DNA of 64,000 nucleotides from assembly GCA_023484105.1 (NCBI GenBank), contig JAMDBD010000034.1:1-64000 (forward strand), in the 5' to 3' direction. Below the pieces are notes generated by a model. That model was given only the letters and a program-made list of their open reading frames with translations. It was not told the origin of the DNA and did not search any database. Of the stretch, positions 45,130 through 54,724 are shown piece after piece; position 1 is the first letter of the stretch; every line of letters starts with the position of its first letter. This stretch comes from Thermoplasmatota archaeon. GTDB lineage: Archaea > Thermoplasmatota > Thermoplasmata > Thermoplasmatales > Thermoplasmataceae. Position numbers and translations under genes: made by a program.

Positions 45130-46401
45130 CTATCCTTTTATATTTCCTGAGAACTCATCCAGAAAAACCGGTTTAATCAGTTCTCTGAGAAAGGACGTTG
45201 CATACATCCCACGTCCAAGGGTGAAGGAGATCCTGTTTCCCTGATGAAGAATGAAATCCACCGGGAAGGATCTGATCGTTCTTCTGTCTCCGCTGGAACT
45301 TATCTCAGGAATTTCCCTGATCCGAAAATCAGAAGGGTTAACTCCCTCATCCTTCATTATGGAGTCGGCAATGCGTTCCATAGGGCTATCGCCTGCAACG
45401 AATCGGTATCCAGGAAGAGGAGCTGTAACTGAAAGATTTCTTGACTCTATGGCTGATCTGATCTTCGCCATGTTAAACTCATTAACATTGACTGTTTTAC
45501 CTGTAGGATTCCCCAAACTGTCAGTTTCATAACAGATATCTCCGGGTCTTGGTTCAGCTACTGATCCTTCAACATGAAGCCTTTCAGAGACTATTCTGTT
45601 GAACAGGAAGGACTGGTAAGCATGAACAAACAGCATTCTCAGCTGCACAGGGAATACAGAAAATGCCTTTTTTATCTGTCCGTTCAGGATGAACTGCAGG
45701 AGCGATCTCTCGTACGAAAGATGAATGGGAAAATTCTTCAGGGCCTCTCTTGCGTCCTGAGTTTTGTAAAATTCAAGTCTGTACCATTCATCATCCAGGT
45801 CGGGATCTGCGATGTACTCCATAACTGCCTCTTCCATCTTTCCCATTATGATCAACTTTCCCACTACATGGGTATTCGGCCTGATGGACCCGAATCTCTG
45901 AGGGCCGAAGAAATTAGGAAAACCGCCAACAGAGGCCACTTCTTCATATATATTCCGCACATCTTCTCCAAGATCACGTTCTGAAGCAAGTAATATTGAG
46001 AATCTGTTTCCAAGGAGATTTCCAAGCCTGAGCATATGATCAGAACGGAATGCTTCAAGTAAAGCAAAACCCGGGAATGAGAGATCATTCACGTCAATGT
46101 CTGAATTTATGCAGAAATACTGGGTGGTCAGTGCCGTCTTATCCTTGGAACCTGCATAAGTTATCCTTTTCCTGCTTATGCCCAGCCTCCTCGACAGTTC
46201 AATTAGAAACCTGTTTGTATCCCAGTCCCTGAGCTGCACCCTTATGTAAAGGAATTTCCCATTTTCCACTCTTTTGAAATCGACAGGAATTTCCTCTACG
46301 ACAAAGGATTCCGGTTCCATTTTTATCCTACCGTAAACCCTAACCAGAGGATTGGAGACATAACCGTATATTCCTATTCTCGACTCAGGGAATCTTCTCA
46401 T
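45130..46401 (-). CDS. truD: tRNA pseudouridine synthase D
   Basis: It makes pseudouridine at position 13 of tRNA. The roughly 423 residues contain the catalytic motif YAGSKDKTALTTQ, NFFGPQRFGSIRPNTHVVGK and LPGYRF. Archaeal TruD proteins carry a large insertion, as here. The ATG at 46401 is preferred to a TTG at 46410. It lies 34 bases behind mqnC on the same strand. Confidence 0.95.
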   Translation of the reverse strand: MRRFPESRIGIYGYVSNPLVRVYGRIKMEPESFVVEEIPVDFKRVENGKFLYIRVQLRDWDTNRFLIELSRRLGISRKRITYAGSKDKTALTTQYFCINSDIDVNDLSFPGFALLEAFRSDHMLRLGNLLGNRFSILLASERDLGEDVRNIYEEVASVGGFPNFFGPQRFGSIRPNTHVVGKLIIMGKMEEAVMEYIADPDLDDEWYRLEFYKTQDAREALKNFPIHLSYERSLLQFILNGQIKKAFSVFPVQLRMLFVHAYQSFLFNRIVSERLHVEGSVAEPRPGDICYETDSLGNPTGKTVNVNEFNMAKIRSAIESRNLSVTAPLPGYRFVAGDSPMERIADSIMKDEGVNPSDFRIREIPEISSSGDRRTIRSFPVDFILHQGNRISFTLGRGMYATSFLRELIKPVFLDEFSGNIKG

Positions 46402-46435
46402 AAAATGCAACCGGCACCATATTCTGAATACAGCA

Positions 46436-47536
46436 TCAGTACACTTTCACAGTCCTGTAGAGATTGTCTCTTTCCACAGGGACCTTGCCAATGTCCTTCA
46501 AGGCCTGGATAATTGTCTCCTTACGAAGGTTTCCCACATCCTTGCCGGTAGCCGGTATGACCTTTTCATCATATATTGTTCCACCCCAGTCATTGGCACC
46601 GGAACAAACTGTTATCTGCCCCATCTGGATGCCATTAGTCAGCCATGAGCTTTGGATGACAGGGATTTCATGGCCAAATGCTATTCGCGAGATGGCTATA
46701 TTCCTGACAACTGCGTCTCCTCCACTTCTGCGGGTCACAAGACCATCCCTCTCCAGCCTTGTCTTCCCAGGCTCGAAGTTCCATGGAGTAAATGATAGAA
46801 ATCCATGATATTTTCTCTGTAGGGTCAGAAGTCTGTAAAGATGATCTGCCCGATGGTAGCTATTTTCCACATGGCCGAACATCATTGTGGCAGTGGTTCT
46901 TATACCCATTCTGTGAGCAATTTCCATAACACCAAGCCATTCTGAGTCGCTTCCTTTTGGTCTTCCAAGCATCTTCCTGACATCCGCATCAAACATTTCT
47001 GCTCCAGCTCCAGGAACTGTCTCCAGTCCAGCATCCTTTAACTGACGCAGCAGGTCCTCGACAGAAATTTTTGCCTTCTTCGCTATGAATGAGATTTCGG
47101 AGGTCGAAAGCCCATTTATCCCAATTCTGGGAAACTCTGTCTTTATTCTTCTGAACAGCGACAGGTAATAATCAAGATCAAGTGAAGGATTAACTCCTCC
47201 CTGTATCAAAAGCTGGGTTATTCCAAACCTGTCATAGTATTTTTCAATTTCCTCTATTACGCGGTCTATTGTGAACGTATAGGAATCCTGTTCACTTCCA
47301 GTTCTGTAGAAGGCACAAAAATTGCATCTTACGTTGCAAACATTTGTGTAGTTCAGAATAAGATTGGAGACAAACGATACCCTGTTACCACTGATATCTT
47401 CAGTTATTGCAGAGGCGATACTGGCTAGGGTCGGGGTATCAACATAATCATAGAGATACCGAATCATGTCTACGGTCATCTCTTCTGTTCCAGCTATACT
47501 CATAAAGATTTCAGGATCATAATCTGCCTTCTGCAC
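46436..47536 (-). CDS. mqnC: dehypoxanthinylfutalosine cyclase (radical SAM)
   Basis: It catalyses the spiro-ring-forming step of the futalosine route to menaquinone. The 366 residues have the radical SAM site CNVRCNFCAFYR, QLLIQGGVNPSLDLDYY, ETVPGAGAEMF and ATMMFGHVE, in agreement with the MqnC/CofH group; ITVCSGANDWGGT is near the end. Because mqnD is also in this window, MqnC rather than F420-related CofH is favoured. GTG is the start. Confidence 0.88.
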   Translation of the reverse strand: MQKADYDPEIFMSIAGTEEMTVDMIRYLYDYVDTPTLASIASAITEDISGNRVSFVSNLILNYTNVCNVRCNFCAFYRTGSEQDSYTFTIDRVIEEIEKYYDRFGITQLLIQGGVNPSLDLDYYLSLFRRIKTEFPRIGINGLSTSEISFIAKKAKISVEDLLRQLKDAGLETVPGAGAEMFDADVRKMLGRPKGSDSEWLGVMEIAHRMGIRTTATMMFGHVENSYHRADHLYRLLTLQRKYHGFLSFTPWNFEPGKTRLERDGLVTRRSGGDAVVRNIAISRIAFGHEIPVIQSSWLTNGIQMGQITVCSGANDWGGTIYDEKVIPATGKDVGNLRKETIIQALKDIGKVPVERDNLYRTVKVY

Positions 47537-47838
47537 AGATTGAAATCAAACCGTGGTTTAATAAAATTTGTAAACTTCTAGAAATAATCTGTTGCAGGCC
47601 GTATTTAATCATACAACATCCATGCTGATCTGTCATACGATTCCTGCCCATAGGTTCAGTGGTTTTAAGGCTGTGTAACTTGATCAGTATGCCAAAACCT
47701 AACAGATTAGGGAGTGCCAACAAATACGATATTTTCATAAACAAAATTGCAGTAACGATATACAGTCAAATGGAACCATTAACATAAATAACAATCCGGA
47801 AAGTGAAACAAGGAGAGGTTCAGCATAGGTGATCAAAA
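47537..47838. other. stretch between mqnC and the Rieske gene
   Basis: No convincing gene. The right end holds AGGAGAGG and GGTGATC ahead of the Rieske start. A 32-codon frame (47689-47787) has no ribosome site. Confidence 0.5.
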
Positions 47839-48579
47839 GTGGATTTAGGCGACAAAAAAGATATTAAAAACGATACAAAATCCGAAGTTAGAGAGCCATC
47901 CGTGAAGGATAGTGGGCGAAGGAGCTTCATAAAGATGATGGGTGTTCTTGCAGTTGGTGCAGGACTGGCTGTATCACTCCGCGGGCTGGTTCAGAGCATC
48001 ATCCCGGCAAGTGTCGGGGTGACAAGTTTTCCAGATCTCACGCTTGTCGATCAGTCAGGAAATCCTATAACAACAGATTCTCTTAAGGTGAATGATTACA
48101 CCATAGTGCTGTTCAACTACCCGCTTCAGAATGAGCCTAACTTTCTTCTGCGTCTTGGAGATGCAAATGGCAATGACGTGGAGATTCCATCCATAACAGT
48201 TCACAACCCTGACGGTTCATCATTTACTTCTCCGGGTGGTAAAGGACCTTACAAATCCGTGGTTGCATCGAGTGCAATATGCGAGCATCTAGGGTGCACA
48301 CCACCCAACATAAGATTCTATCCTCCAACTATGACCGGCCCGTTTGCTGGAAAGATACACTGCGACTGTCATGGCAGCACCTATGATCCGTATAAGGGAT
48401 TTCAGGTGGTCACTGGGCCTACTGTTCTGGCTCTTCCAAATGTAGTCATGACTTACGATAACGGAAATTACAAGGTTTCAAACATGGTAGGGCCAACAAT
48501 TCACGGTCATCCAACAGATCTGACCGGAGGTAACCCGCTCAGCTCAACAACTTCGACAGCGATTTACACGCTTTCATGA
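47839..48579 (+). CDS. Rieske iron-sulfur protein
   Basis: The 246-residue [2Fe-2S] protein of a cytochrome bc-type complex. The N-terminus carries a twin-arginine signal (GRRSFIKMMG) and anchor helix; cluster ligands are in CEHLGC and CDCHGS, separated by an insertion as in archaeal SoxL/SoxF-like proteins. Start GTG 47839 is 6 bases after GGTGA. Cytochrome b follows 13 bases later, so the two form one operon. Confidence 0.94.
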   Translation: MDLGDKKDIKNDTKSEVREPSVKDSGRRSFIKMMGVLAVGAGLAVSLRGLVQSIIPASVGVTSFPDLTLVDQSGNPITTDSLKVNDYTIVLFNYPLQNEPNFLLRLGDANGNDVEIPSITVHNPDGSSFTSPGGKGPYKSVVASSAICEHLGCTPPNIRFYPPTMTGPFAGKIHCDCHGSTYDPYKGFQVVTGPTVLALPNVVMTYDNGNYKVSNMVGPTIHGHPTDLTGGNPLSSTTSTAIYTLS

Positions 48580-48592
48580 ACGGTGAAACAAT

Positions 48593-50218
48593 ATGAGTGA
48601 TGAATCTGAAATAAGAAAAGAAAATATGATTAGCCAGATAATGAACAGTCCGCAGCCTCTTCCGAGAAGGGTTCCGGATTACATGAGGAAGAAGGGTGGC
48701 ATATGGTACTGGACTGGCGCCATGGTTATGTTCGCATTCTTTTATGAGGTTATAACAGGCCTTGTTCTACTGTTCTTTTACCAGCCTTCCAATCCGTTCG
48801 GAAGCAGCGAAGCGCTTGTCTATAACGTTCCTTTCGGATCAATAATGCTCTCTACACATCTTTATGGCGCATATGTGATGATAGCGCTTGTTTACATCCA
48901 TCTTTTGAGGAATTACTTCGTAGGTGCATATAAGAAACCCAGGGAAATGCAGTGGATCACCGGTGTGCTTCTCCTGGTGCTGACGCTAGGTGCTGCATTT
49001 TTCGGATATACAATGGACGGTGATGTGCTTGCGAAGGCAGCCACATCAATTGGAAGCACCATAGCGGCAGGAACGCCGTATATCGGAAATGCAGTGAACG
49101 CAATATTTTTCGGTAATGGGACAGCTCTTTCTCTTTATTCAAGGCTGTTGGGCTGGCACATAGTCATGGTACTTCTCATAGGAGTTTTATTTGCAGTGCA
49201 TTTCTTTATGGCAGAATATAACACCATAATGCCAAGAGGAAAGGATGTAAATTACAGGGCTCCGGCTGTTGATACAGACAAGCCGGAATACAAACCATGG
49301 TATCCGCACAATTTGGCATTCATGATGGAACTCTTTTTCATAGTTGTTGCAGCAATAGTGCTCATTCCATCCGTGTTTGCACTCTGGCCATCCATTCCGG
49401 TTGTATTTTCACCTTTTCCTGCTTCTCCCACTGTTATAGCAAATACACCGCCCTGGTTCCTTCTCTTTGTTTACAAGGAACTGGACTTCAACTTTGCCTC
49501 GACATTATTGAATCCATTCTGGGATACTGTATTATTTGTAGGTGCTCCGCTCCTGTACCTGCTCATCATTCCGTACTTAGACAGAAGCAGTTCGCTAATG
49601 TTATCTGACCGCTGGATATTCGTTGCGCTGGGTGTAACAGGTGTTGTGTACCTTGTGGGCCTTTCCACATGGGCCTTTGTATATGGCGTTCTACAACCAA
49701 CAATGATAGTGCCAAATTATCAGGTCGCCATATTCTTCTTCGTGCCAGCAGTGCTCATCTTTCTGTTCACATATTTGGTGAGAAATAGCATTCACCTGAA
49801 CAAACTGAAACTGAAACGTCCTGAGGTGCTCTTCACAATCGTTGGCCTTATGGGATTCTTTTCTGTCGTATCCGGCATACTGATATATGAATCATACGTG
49901 CTCCATGATGCGTATGCCCTTCCTGGAATGGCTGCGATGCTCACCATCACCGCAATTCTGGCTGTGATTTCCGTGGCAATAATTCTTGGTATATTCAATC
50001 CCGGATATTCTGGTGATACCGTTCTTGCGACACCGAAGACCAGGATCATTGCCGCATCTATGTTTGGGGCGCTGTCGCTTTTCATTGCGATTGAGGTTTC
50101 TTTTATCAAACCGGATTCGCCTACGAACAACGCATATTATGGAATAGGACTGGCAATGATCCTGCTGGCAGTGGCTGGGATAATAAGGATTTACAGGGGA
50201 GAGTCCCTGGGAGAATAA
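48593..50218 (+). CDS. cytochrome b of a bc-type quinol-oxidising complex
   Basis: The 541-residue membrane protein has about 12-13 helices. Heme-ligand histidine pairs, each 14 residues apart, are in HLYGAYVMIALVYIH and HIVMVLLIGVLFAVH. The quinol-site motif is PPWF where most cytochromes b have PEWY. The b6 and subunit-IV parts are fused and followed by about five extra helices. Electrons from menaquinol (MqnC/MqnD) would pass to the Rieske protein; no cytochrome c gene is visible, so the next acceptor may be a cupredoxin. Confidence 0.93.
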   Translation: MSDESEIRKENMISQIMNSPQPLPRRVPDYMRKKGGIWYWTGAMVMFAFFYEVITGLVLLFFYQPSNPFGSSEALVYNVPFGSIMLSTHLYGAYVMIALVYIHLLRNYFVGAYKKPREMQWITGVLLLVLTLGAAFFGYTMDGDVLAKAATSIGSTIAAGTPYIGNAVNAIFFGNGTALSLYSRLLGWHIVMVLLIGVLFAVHFFMAEYNTIMPRGKDVNYRAPAVDTDKPEYKPWYPHNLAFMMELFFIVVAAIVLIPSVFALWPSIPVVFSPFPASPTVIANTPPWFLLFVYKELDFNFASTLLNPFWDTVLFVGAPLLYLLIIPYLDRSSSLMLSDRWIFVALGVTGVVYLVGLSTWAFVYGVLQPTMIVPNYQVAIFFFVPAVLIFLFTYLVRNSIHLNKLKLKRPEVLFTIVGLMGFFSVVSGILIYESYVLHDAYALPGMAAMLTITAILAVISVAIILGIFNPGYSGDTVLATPKTRIIAASMFGALSLFIAIEVSFIKPDSPTNNAYYGIGLAMILLAVAGIIRIYRGESLGE

Positions 50219-50252
50219 CCGGTGGTAAATTTAACAGTGCAGAAGCAACCAC

Positions 50253-51902
50253 TCATTCAAAATAGGGGGTCCTGAACTTAACCCCCCTGCCAATCAGTTC
50301 GCGGGATCTTTCATACCCTGCATCTGCGTGTCTTATCACACCTATGCCTGAGTCCGCATTCAAAACTCTGCTGATCCTCATGCTTGCCTCTTCTGTTCCA
50401 TCAGCAACAAGAACAAAGCCTGCGTGTATTGAATTTCCTATTCCCGTTCCTCCGCCGTGGTGCACAGATACCCATGTTGCTCCAGAGACAGCATTGAGAA
50501 GTGCGTTGAGTATGGGCCAGTCGGCAATTGCGTCACTGCCATCCTTCATTGACTCAGTCTCCCTGTAAGGCGAAGCAACAGATCCGGTGTCATGGTGGTC
50601 TCTTCCAAGAGCCACGGGTGCAGAAACTTCACCTTTCATTACCAGGTCATTAATTAACAGGCCAATCTTTTCCCTCTCCCCGTAACCTGCATAACATATT
50701 CTTGCTGGCAACCCCTGGAATTTTATATTATTCTTTGCCAGGTTGATCCATTTCACAAGGTGCCTGTTATCGCTCATCTGCCTGGAAATCTCTTCATCAA
50801 TCCGGTATATATCATCAGGGTTTCCAGAAAGAGCCACCCACCTGAACGGGCCGGATCCAACCTCAAACAGATCCCTGATGTACTCAGGAACATAGCCTGG
50901 TATGGTGAAAGCATCGCTGAAACCACCTTCCTTTGCCCTCGTTCTAAAGTCATTGCCATAGTCGAAAACAACACTCCCCCTTCTTTTGAACCCGATTATT
51001 GCCTCTGCCTCCTTCACAATTGAGTTATAGACAAGCTTTCTATAGGAGTTTATATCGCGCTCCCTGAGAGAGGCAGCTTCATCCAGGGAAAGGCCCGAGG
51101 GAATGTATCCGTTATCCAGATCATGAGCGGCTGTCTGATCTGAAACCACATCAGGGAGAATGTTCCTTTTCAGTATTTCCGGGTATACGTCTGCAGCATT
51201 TCCAAGAAGCCCTACGGATACTGGCGCTTTGTCAGAGGATTCTCGAATAATGCTGAATGCCCTCTCAATATCGTCAGTCCAGGTATCAAGATACCTTCCC
51301 CTGATCCTCCTTTCGATCTTCGATCTGTCGACTTCGACCACAATGCTGGATGCGCCGGCCATCTTCGCAGCGAGAGGCTGTGCGCCACCCATTTCTCCAA
51401 GTCCTGAAGAGAGATATGTCTTTCCTCTGAGATCGTCGGAATGAAAATTCTTTTTTGCAATGGCACTCAGGGTTTCATATGTTCCCTGTATTATTCCCTG
51501 CGTTCCAATGTATATCCAGCTTCCTGCGGTCATCTGTCCAAACATGGTCAGACCCCTGCGCTCAAGATCCCAGAAATAATCATCTGTGGCCCACCTTGGA
51601 ACAATCTGTGCATTAGAGATCAGAACGCGCGGACTTTCCTCTGTTGTTTTGAAAATGCCAACAGGCTTTCCTGACTGTATAAGCAGCGTTTCGTCATTTT
51701 CAAGGCTCTTTAGGGATTCTATGATCTTCTGAAGGGCTTCCATGTTTCTTGCGGCCTTTCCCTTTCCACCATACACAATGAGATTTGCCGGGTCCTTTGC
51801 CACCTCGGGATCAAGGTTGTTAAGCAAAAGCCTGAGAGCAGCCTCCTGTCTCCATCCCTTTGTATTCAGCTTTTTTCCGGTTGGAGTCTTAGGTATGTTC
51901 AT
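50253..51902 (-). CDS. hutU: urocanate hydratase
   Basis: Second step of histidine breakdown: urocanate to imidazolonepropionate. The 549 residues have [18 protein letters not shown], the NAD-binding region and the active-site segment [17 protein letters not shown]. The ATG at 51902 is preferred to a TTG at 51917. No other hut gene is adjacent. It may still serve a histidine-degrading path elsewhere in the genome. Confidence 0.96.
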   Translation of the reverse strand: MNIPKTPTGKKLNTKGWRQEAALRLLLNNLDPEVAKDPANLIVYGGKGKAARNMEALQKIIESLKSLENDETLLIQSGKPVGIFKTTEESPRVLISNAQIVPRWATDDYFWDLERRGLTMFGQMTAGSWIYIGTQGIIQGTYETLSAIAKKNFHSDDLRGKTYLSSGLGEMGGAQPLAAKMAGASSIVVEVDRSKIERRIRGRYLDTWTDDIERAFSIIRESSDKAPVSVGLLGNAADVYPEILKRNILPDVVSDQTAAHDLDNGYIPSGLSLDEAASLRERDINSYRKLVYNSIVKEAEAIIGFKRRGSVVFDYGNDFRTRAKEGGFSDAFTIPGYVPEYIRDLFEVGSGPFRWVALSGNPDDIYRIDEEISRQMSDNRHLVKWINLAKNNIKFQGLPARICYAGYGEREKIGLLINDLVMKGEVSAPVALGRDHHDTGSVASPYRETESMKDGSDAIADWPILNALLNAVSGATWVSVHHGGGTGIGNSIHAGFVLVADGTEEASMRISRVLNADSGIGVIRHADAGYERSRELIGRGVKFRTPYFE

Positions 51903-52053
51903 ATAACGGACATGCAACGATGGTAAATATGGATTTATACAGAACTATTCGGTAATTAAAATATTTAGAATAAACAGGTAGTTCATAATCATGCTGGAAA
52001 GTGTTATATTCATATTAATAACAGGGCTTCTTATCAGATTTTTTCATGCATTC

Positions 52054-53340
52054 CTAAAGTCCCACAACAGGGGATCTGTTGAGCGTCAGATTTCTTGTGT
52101 TCCCGAAGGAAACAATGTTTATCTTTCTCTTCACAGAATGCTCAATGAAGTCTATGTAATCGGCAAGAGAGTCAGGAAGGGCAGAAAATCCATGCTTGGT
52201 CATTTCCAGAATCTTGTCTCTCTCAAGTTTGCCCCAGCTTTTAAATTCCTGGTACTGCACATTCTCAGGATTCTGAGGAGGGTTGCAGACATCTTCACAG
52301 TCATAGTCAACAATCACCTTCACGTTATCAAACGCTCCAAGCGTATCGATCCTTGTCAGCGCAAGATAATCGACGTCGTTGAGTCTTACCGCATAGTTAA
52401 GAAGCTTTAAATCAAGCCATCCAACCCGCCTTGGCCTGCCTGTGGTTGTTCCGAATTCATTTCCCTCTTTTCTCAATCTCTCAGCCTCTGGCCCAGTGAT
52501 CTCAGACGGGAAATTTCCAGATCCTACCTTCGACGTATATGCTTTGACCACTCCAATGACATTCTTGATCCTTCGGAATGAGAACCCGGCTGCGGTTGAT
52601 ATCGATCCGGCCAGGGTGTTCGAGGAAGTAACGTATGGATACATGCCATGATCTATGTCCAGCAGTGTACCGTGGGAACTCTCGAAAAGCAACTCCTGAC
52701 CTGCTGCATCCAGCTCGGCAAGTTTTGAAGAGGTATCACAGATATATCGCGACAGTTCCTGACCGGCCCTATAGAGATCATCAATCATTTTCGAACTTGA
52801 ACTTTCACTGGAGAGATCAGTGCCTTCCAGCAGATGGCCCTTAAGTGCCAGGAGAACCTTGACCTTCTGCGTCATAGATTCCCGCGAGTAAAGATCAGCC
52901 ATCCTTATGCCGGTTCTTGCATACTTGTCCTCATAAGCTGGGCCTATACCCTGTGCCGTCGTTCCTATCTTAAGGTCACCCCTCAGGCTCTCCTCCTTCT
53001 GATCGAGGTATTTGTGCAAAGGCGTCACAACATGGGCTTCCTTGCTGATATGGATACTCAGATTCCTGTTGTATTCCTTTATGGATTTAATCTCCTCAAG
53101 AAGAATGTAGGGATCCAGAACCATTCCATTGCCAAGAACTATGTGCTTGGCAGAAAGGCTGCCGGATGGGACAAGATGGAACTTGAAGGTCTTTTCATCT
53201 GTCACAACAGTATGGCCTGCATTTGATCCGCCGTTAAACTTTGCCACAACGTCAAAGGAGCTGCTCAGGTAGTCAACGATCTTCCCTTTGCCTTCATCGC
53301 CGAACTGTAAACCAACCACAACAGTGTTGTTTCTTCCCAA
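52054..53340 (-). CDS. purA: adenylosuccinate synthetase
   Basis: It joins IMP and aspartate with GTP to give adenylosuccinate in AMP synthesis. The 428 residues show the N-terminal GDEGKGK loop (14-20), NGGSNAGHTVV and GTTGRPRRVGW. The length is the bacterial/eukaryotic form (about 430) rather than the shorter archaeal form (about 340), which could reflect transfer. It is divergent from icd. Confidence 0.96.
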   Translation of the reverse strand: MGRNNTVVVGLQFGDEGKGKIVDYLSSSFDVVAKFNGGSNAGHTVVTDEKTFKFHLVPSGSLSAKHIVLGNGMVLDPYILLEEIKSIKEYNRNLSIHISKEAHVVTPLHKYLDQKEESLRGDLKIGTTAQGIGPAYEDKYARTGIRMADLYSRESMTQKVKVLLALKGHLLEGTDLSSESSSSKMIDDLYRAGQELSRYICDTSSKLAELDAAGQELLFESSHGTLLDIDHGMYPYVTSSNTLAGSISTAAGFSFRRIKNVIGVVKAYTSKVGSGNFPSEITGPEAERLRKEGNEFGTTTGRPRRVGWLDLKLLNYAVRLNDVDYLALTRIDTLGAFDNVKVIVDYDCEDVCNPPQNPENVQYQEFKSWGKLERDKILEMTKHGFSALPDSLADYIDFIEHSVKRKINIVSFGNTRNLTLNRSPVVGL

Positions 53341-53506
53341 TAGGTTCCCCGGTGATTGCAGATGCCAGTGGCTTATTTAGAATTTTGTTGAAAGCAATGA
53401 GAAAGAAAAGGATCCTTCCCAATTTGCAACATGACTCTTTGCAGTACATTGGCTTTCATGTTAGCAACCTAATTTAAATGAAGATGGGATTACCGCAGGA
53501 TAAAAA

Positions 53507-54724
53507 ATGGCGTTCATAGAGATAGAGTCTGAAACAGGTATTAAAGTGCCGGATTCCCCCACAATAGGTTATATTGAAGGGGACGGGATCGGTCCAGACA
53601 TCTCCAGGGTGGCAATAAAAGTCCTGAATTCAGCCGTTGAAATGGCATATCATGGGAACAAGTCCGTAGAGTGGAAAAAGGTGATCGCAGGGGACGAAGC
53701 ATATGAAAAAACTGGAAAGCACCTTCCTCAGGAGTCCCTGGACATGCTTAAGAAATGCGTAATATCAATAAAAGGACCACTGACAACGCCGATAGGCGAG
53801 GGCTTCAGAAGTCTCAACGTAACTTTGAGGCAGTACTTTGATCTTTATGCCAACGTGAGGCCTGTCAGGTATTTCCCGGGGGTACCTTCACCAGTGAAAA
53901 ACCCAGAGCTTGTGAACATGGTAATATTCAGGGAAAACACTGAAGATCTCTATGCTGGCATTGAATGGAGATACAACTCCGATGAGGCGAAGATGATAAG
54001 ATGGTACCTCAATGAGAAATTTCAGGTGAAGATTCCAGATGATGCAGGAATAGGAATAAAACCAATAAGCAAATTCAAGTCAACTAGGCTTGTACGCAAG
54101 GCAATTCAGTATGCAATACAGAACCACAGAAAGAGCGTTACCCTTGTTCATAAGGGCAACATAATGAAATACACTGAGGGAGCATTCAAGGAGTGGGGAT
54201 ATGAGGTTGCCAGGGAGGAATTCAAGGACTATACGGTTACAGAGGAAGAATACAGCAATTCCCCGGGGACGTCCTCGTGGAAGATAGTGATCAAGGACAG
54301 GATCACGGACAATATGTTCCAGCAGGTGCTCACCAGGACTCAGGATTACGACATAATTGCTACAACCAACCTGAATGGCGACTATCTTTCAGATGCAATT
54401 GCAGCACAGGTAGGAGGGCTGGGAATAGCTCCTGGGGGTAACATAGGAGATGTTTACGCCATATTCGAGGCTGTTCATGGCACTGCTCCTAAGTATGCGG
54501 GTATGGATATTGCCAATCCTACATCACTTATCCTTTCTGGTGCAATGATGCTGAGACACATAGGGTGGGTTGAGGCTTCAGATATAATAGAAGAAGCTGT
54601 TGGCGAGTGCTACAGGGAACAGAAAGTGACCCAGGATATGGCAAGAGTCATGAATGTGAAGGCGCTTAAATGCTCTGAGTTCGGCGACGAAGTTGTGAAA
54701 AGAATGAGGAAATCCTCATCCTAA
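53507..54724 (+). CDS. icd: isocitrate dehydrogenase (NADP-type)
   Basis: It converts isocitrate to 2-oxoglutarate in the citric acid cycle. The 405 residues contain GDGIGPDISRVA, the substrate region EGFRSLNVTLRQYFDLYANVR, VIFRENTEDLYAGIEW, the cofactor site AVHGTAPKYAGM and NPTSLILSGAMMLRHIGW. The C-terminal stop overlaps the convergent pseudo-dehydrogenase gene by 4 bases. NADP rather than NAD use is by family. Confidence 0.96.
   Translation: MAFIEIESETGIKVPDSPTIGYIEGDGIGPDISRVAIKVLNSAVEMAYHGNKSVEWKKVIAGDEAYEKTGKHLPQESLDMLKKCVISIKGPLTTPIGEGFRSLNVTLRQYFDLYANVRPVRYFPGVPSPVKNPELVNMVIFRENTEDLYAGIEWRYNSDEAKMIRWYLNEKFQVKIPDDAGIGIKPISKFKSTRLVRKAIQYAIQNHRKSVTLVHKGNIMKYTEGAFKEWGYEVAREEFKDYTVTEEEYSNSPGTSSWKIVIKDRITDNMFQQVLTRTQDYDIIATTNLNGDYLSDAIAAQVGGLGIAPGGNIGDVYAIFEAVHGTAPKYAGMDIANPTSLILSGAMMLRHIGWVEASDIIEEAVGECYREQKVTQDMARVMNVKALKCSEFGDEVVKRMRKSSS

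Noticed and set aside
47689-47787. 32-codon frame ahead of the Rieske gene
   Set aside because: No ribosome site and no domain; the stretch is better explained as a leader or promoter region.
51991-52410. A 139-codon plus-strand frame with a hydrophobic start
   Set aside because: It is antisense to the end of purA; only its first 60 bases lie outside that gene.
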